From assembly GCA_039799445.1 (NCBI GenBank), contig JBDLSO010000040.1:1-6954 (forward strand): a stretch of DNA of 6,954 bases, given 5' to 3'. The notes beneath the pieces are model-generated. The model saw nothing but the letters and a program-made list of their open reading frames with translations. It searched no databases and was not told the origin of the DNA. Below, piece by piece: positions 4,557 to 6,954 of the stretch (within the stretch, counting starts at the first letter, position 1; the number at the start of each line of letters is the position of its first letter). Made by a program: the position numbers and the translations under genes. The stretch comes from JBDLSO01 sp039799445 (GTDB lineage Bacteria; Patescibacteriota; Minisyncoccia; Phycocordibacterales; UBA5272).

Positions 4557-5768
4557 TTAGTTCTCGTATAGTAAGTAGACAGAAACTGTTGTATATGAGT
4601 TCACTCCACCAGAACAAGTAATTCGATATGTTTGTTTACTTGTCACACTTGTCAAAGTATATGAGCCTGTTTGAGTACCGTTTGGAATATTTTGAATCAA
4701 ATTATTTGTTGGGCCATACAATGCACAGCTCTGACCTGCTGTGATAGTCCATTCCAACTTGCTTGGTTTTCCTTCTTTTACTATTTTTGGATTTGCTTCA
4801 AACTTATTGACAACACTAGTACAATCAAATGGATTGGCAGGTACTGTCTCGCTTGTCCCACAAACTCCGTCTGTGACTTGTACAACACGAGTGGCAGAAA
4901 TAGGTAGATTGTAGACTGTATTGAGACAGTCAAGTGTATAGCTAAATGATCCTTGTGTAGTAAATACCCCGGTTGATTCTGAGCCTGAAGGCACTGCTTT
5001 ATTACCCGACCAATTGCCACTTGCAGTACATGTGTTGACATTTGTTGTATTCCAACTCAATGTTTTGCTTTCTCCTACAAATGCATGCAATTCTGGCAAC
5101 AGTGAGAGTGTCATGGTTAGTGTTGGATCTGGTATGACAATTGGTTCAAGCCACACTTTGTAATTTGATATACCACATATATTGTCATTTGATGATCCGC
5201 CGTCTGCACAGTTGAAAGAGAGCCAGCCAAGATTGATATCTCCCCATGCATAGCCTGTTAAGTTATCTATTGCTCTCGCTACTTTATACACTGGACTTGT
5301 ACTATTTAAGTTGATCCAGCCATCCCACCCCCCTCGATCAGGGTTGGGATCCGTAGGTGAAAAAGCAGATACCACTCTAGCCCATCCAGTAAGCCCGCCA
5401 GCATTTAAGGTAGGTCTACATGGTGCGCTTGGGCAGCCTGTATTTTCATTGAAACTTATCCACCCAACGCTATCTGACCATGCATATCCTGACAATGTAC
5501 CCGAAACAGCTGTAGTAGTTGCCAGATAGTTGGATGTGCTGCAGATATTATTTGCCGTTGGGCCACCATCTTTACAATTAAATGAAATCCAGCCGATTGT
5601 ATCTGACCACGCATGACCTCTGAGCTCATAATACGTCGCACTTTGTGCTTCTTGTGTATTGCCTTTGAATTTTTCAATAATAAATAGTGATGCAATCAGA
5701 ACTAATCCAACGACAGCTACAACAATAGAATACAATTTTTTATTTTTCATTTTGAATATTGACCTCAT
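4557..5768 (-). CDS. Predicted surface protein with GYAWSD/GWISFN repeats and two Ig-like domains
   Basis: A 403-residue exported or membrane-anchored protein; no function can be named. Residues about 12-32 form an N-terminal hydrophobic helix after a basic start, either a signal anchor or a long signal peptide. Next come aromatic repeats: GHAWSDTIGWISFNC (51-65), GYAWSDSVGWISFN (94-107), a diverged copy around LTGWAR (126-131) and GGWDGWINLN (146-155), and GYAWGDINLGWLSFNC (172-187). Copies one and four continue with a matching DGG....NIC..SNY segment, so Cys pairs C65/C76 and C187/C198 recur and may form disulfides. Two Ig-like domains follow (about 215-298 and 318-396), each with a central Trp (W239, W340) and two Cys (C247/C281, C348/C385). 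No LPxTG or other C-terminal sorting signal is present. The first ATG lies one base after the upstream gene's stop; ATG at 5750 (MKNKKLYS) is an alternative start. I associate this style with Parcubacteria surface proteins, from memory. Confidence 0.8.
   Translation of the reverse strand: MRSIFKMKNKKLYSIVVAVVGLVLIASLFIIEKFKGNTQEAQSATYYELRGHAWSDTIGWISFNCKDGGPTANNICSTSNYLATTTAVSGTLSGYAWSDSVGWISFNENTGCPSAPCRPTLNAGGLTGWARVVSAFSPTDPNPDRGGWDGWINLNSTSPVYKVARAIDNLTGYAWGDINLGWLSFNCADGGSSNDNICGISNYKVWLEPIVIPDPTLTMTLSLLPELHAFVGESKTLSWNTTNVNTCTASGNWSGNKAVPSGSESTGVFTTQGSFSYTLDCLNTVYNLPISATRVVQVTDGVCGTSETVPANPFDCTSVVNKFEANPKIVKEGKPSKLEWTITAGQSCALYGPTNNLIQNIPNGTQTGSYTLTSVTSKQTYRITCSGGVNSYTTVSVYLLYEN
5208..5618 (-). 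repeat. Four-copy aromatic repeat region of the surface protein
   Basis: This stretch encodes four copies of a module with core G-[YHW]-A-[WR]...G-W-[IL]-[SN]-[FL]-N. Copies one, two and four are well kept; the third is diverged and has an insert of about 15 residues between its halves. The copies are similar in protein sequence but not near-identical in DNA, so they are old duplications rather than recent tandem repeats. Confidence 0.75.
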
Positions 5769-5769
5769 A

Positions 5770-6150
5770 TTATCTATTGGCTTGTTCTAGTAATTTTGTC
5801 AATTCTCTTCGCTCTGCTTCAGATTTTGCCTGCAATTCTAATTGTGTTTGTAAGTCGAGAGTGGTATTTGGTGTAGTCGCACTTTCCTTTTTTGCATTTG
5901 CTTGCTCCAAATTGCTTTGAACATTTTGAATATCTTTTTCTGTCGTGGTGGAGTATTTATTTGCTTCTTCAAGTTCTGAACTGACATTTTCTATGCGGGC
6001 TTTTTGCGCTGCGGGGATAATACTATTTTCTATTTTGGATTTGTTCTGCATGAATACAGGATTTTTGGATATATAGAGATACACCAGAATACACACAAAT
6101 ATAAATAATAGTAATGCGACTACAAAGAAAATTGTTGACTTATTTTTCAT
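5770..6150 (-). CDS. Small membrane-anchored coiled-coil protein, function unknown
   Basis: A 126-residue protein starting MKNKSTIFFVVALL. Residues about 6-28 form one hydrophobic helix after a short basic start, so it should be a type II anchored protein with the rest outside the membrane. The remainder is polar, rich in E, K, Q, N and A, and predicted to be helical and coiled-coil (about 55-85 and 98-126, ending ELTKLLEQANR). I recognise no family. I chose the ATG at 6150 because it follows a TATACT box by six bases; the longer reading from 6201 would start inside the dnaK terminator with an odd Cys/Phe-rich leader. The gene ends one base before the surface-protein ATG (TAA-T-ATG), so the two are probably co-transcribed and translationally coupled. 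A role as an anchor or assembly partner for the surface protein is inferred only from this context. Confidence 0.72.
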   Translation of the reverse strand: MKNKSTIFFVVALLLFIFVCILVYLYISKNPVFMQNKSKIENSIIPAAQKARIENVSSELEEANKYSTTTEKDIQNVQSNLEQANAKKESATTPNTTLDLQTQLELQAKSEAERRELTKLLEQANR

Positions 6151-6156
6151 ACATAC

Positions 6157-6184
6157 AGTATAACAAACACAGAAAAAGACACAA
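6157..6184 (-). promoter_or_regulatory. Promoter of the two-gene envelope unit, predicted leaderless
   Basis: The minus strand shows TTGTGT (6184-6179), a 16-base spacer, and TATACT (6162-6157) preceded by TGT, making an extended -10. Six bases (GTATGT) separate the -10 from the ATG at 6150. No Shine-Dalgarno site is present. The -35 begins on the last base of the dnaK terminator stem. Confidence 0.65.
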
Positions 6185-6216
6185 CAAAACCCGAAGCTCA
6201 ATACTTCGGGTTTTGT
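6184..6216 (-). terminator. Intrinsic terminator of dnaK
   Basis: A perfect 13-bp stem, ACAAAACCCGAAG/CTTCGGGTTTTGT (6184-6196, 6204-6216), with a 7-base loop, ten bases past the dnaK stop codon. On the minus strand the 3' arm ends GGGTTTTGT and the following bases are U/G-rich. It separates dnaK from the envelope genes. Confidence 0.85.
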
Positions 6217-6226
6217 ATGGTAGTTT

Positions 6227-6954
6227 CTATTTCTCTGCTTCTGTAGTAGTCGTTTCGTCTGTATTGTCTGTTTTTTCGGTATTCTCTTCGGTCTGTGCTG
6301 GTTGTTTCATCAACTCTTCGCCTATTTTTTGCATACTGTCTGAGAGTGCGCTTGTACTAGCTTGTATTTCTGACAAAGTACCTCCTGCGTGTACTTTTTT
6401 CAAATCTGAAATTTTAGCTTCAACGTCGGCTTTTATTTCCTCAGGTAATTTACCTTCTGCCTCACGTAGTGCTTTCTCTGCAGTGTGCACGAGTGAGTCT
6501 GCGTGATTTTTTGCTTCTGCTAGTTCTTTCTTTTCTTTGTCAGCTTCTGCATTGGCTTCTGCATCTGCTTGCATGCGTTTGATATCTTCTTCTGTGAGTC
6601 CAGATGAGCTTTCAATACGTATTGATTGTTCTTTGCCTGTTGTTTTTTCACGGGCTTTCACTGAAAGTATTCCATTTGCATCCACATCAAATGTTACTTC
6701 GACTTGTGGTATACCACGAGGGCTTGGTGGAATGCCATCTAGTATGAATTGACCTAATGATTTATTGTCGGCAGCCATGCCACGGTCTCCTTGTATTACA
6801 TGTATTTCTACTGAGGTTTGATTGTCCGCAGCTGTCGAGAATACTTGGCTTTTTGATGAAGGGATAGTAGTATTGCGTTCAATCAATTTTGTCGCAACGC
6901 CACCCATCGTCTCTATGCCGAGTGAAAGAGGTATCACATCGAGAAGTAATACAT
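6227..6954 (-). CDS. dnaK: Chaperone DnaK (Hsp70), C-terminal part, cut by the window edge
   Basis: DnaK is the ATP-driven Hsp70 chaperone. The 241 visible residues begin VLLLDVIPLSLGIETMGG, the conserved interdomain linker (VLLL, about residue 389 in E. coli) and start of the substrate-binding domain. The whole nucleotide-binding domain therefore lies beyond the right edge. The beta-sandwich signatures are clear: NTTIP, SQVFSTAADNQTSVEIHVIQG, LGQFILDGIPPSPRGIPQVE and VTFDVDANGILSVKA. The helical lid follows (SSGLTEEDI, DAEANAEADKEKKELAEAKN). The tail is Thr/Glu-rich and ends TTTEAEK, without the EEV-type end seen in E. coli DnaK. The reading frame is open to the edge, so the GTG at 6937 is an internal Val, not a start. 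The gene ends in TAG and is closed by a strong terminator. Its partner dnaJ lies about 1.8 kb downstream on the same strand, after the envelope pair. Confidence 0.97.
   Translation of the reverse strand, partial: VLLLDVIPLSLGIETMGGVATKLIERNTTIPSSKSQVFSTAADNQTSVEIHVIQGDRGMAADNKSLGQFILDGIPPSPRGIPQVEVTFDVDANGILSVKAREKTTGKEQSIRIESSSGLTEEDIKRMQADAEANAEADKEKKELAEAKNHADSLVHTAEKALREAEGKLPEEIKADVEAKISDLKKVHAGGTLSEIQASTSALSDSMQKIGEELMKQPAQTEENTEKTDNTDETTTTEAEK

Noticed and set aside
6151..6201. A 17-residue upstream extension of the small coiled-coil protein
   Set aside because: It starts within the dnaK terminator and covers the TATACT promoter; the Cys/Phe-rich leader looks non-coding.
24..6954. TGA recoding to glycine (genetic code 25)
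   Set aside because: All nine genes read full length with TAA or TAG stops and no in-frame TGA, and glycines use GGN codons; the window gives no positive evidence of recoding.
1..6954. CRISPR arrays, tRNA or rRNA genes, insertion sequences
   Set aside because: No regularly spaced repeats, no cloverleaf or rRNA signatures, no transposase and no terminal inverted repeats with target duplications were seen.

Overview
The window is an AT-rich, tightly packed bacterial chromosome segment with nine protein-coding genes and no RNA genes, insertion sequences or CRISPR arrays that I can see. The best guess for the source is a Candidate Phyla Radiation (Patescibacteria) genome, probably Parcubacteria-like. 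This is inference. It rests on a surface protein built from repeated G-[YH]-A-W-x-D...G-W-[IL]-S-F-N modules and Cys-containing Ig-like domains, a style I associate with that group. Short housekeeping genes and start codons lying only 6-8 bases after the -10 box fit the same picture. No 16S or marker-gene comparison was possible.

Layout, left to right. 24-2284 (minus strand): rmuC (membrane-anchored DNA-recombination protein), rplU (ribosomal protein L21) and a two-TM bacterial PH-domain protein, transcribed in that order. Each has its own promoter, and rmuC and rplU have clear intrinsic terminators. 2285-2365: an 81-bp divergent control region. 2366-3301 (plus strand): a YqeY-family protein, then an unrecognised 126-residue protein with a consensus promoter and the only clear Shine-Dalgarno site in the window. 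3302-3371: a short convergent gap following a terminator that can work in both directions. 3372-6954 (minus strand): dnaK (only its substrate-binding part, cut by the window edge at the interdomain linker), a two-gene envelope unit (small anchored coiled-coil protein plus a repeat/Ig-like surface protein), then dnaJ.

How the genes fit together. DnaK and DnaJ are chaperone partners, but here they are separated by the envelope pair, which has its own promoter and terminator. The envelope pair is separated by one base and both products have N-terminal membrane anchors, so they are probably co-expressed and may act together at the cell surface.

The most interesting feature is regulatory. Five minus-strand genes or units share an exact TATACT -10 box, and in four of them the ATG follows after 6-7 bases, which predicts leaderless mRNAs. 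The plus-strand yqeY gene has TATAAT followed by ATG after 8 bases. Terminators and the next promoter are fused or adjacent in three places. The unknown plus-strand gene breaks this pattern: TTGACA promoter, real leader, Shine-Dalgarno site, and several perfect hairpins within its coding region.
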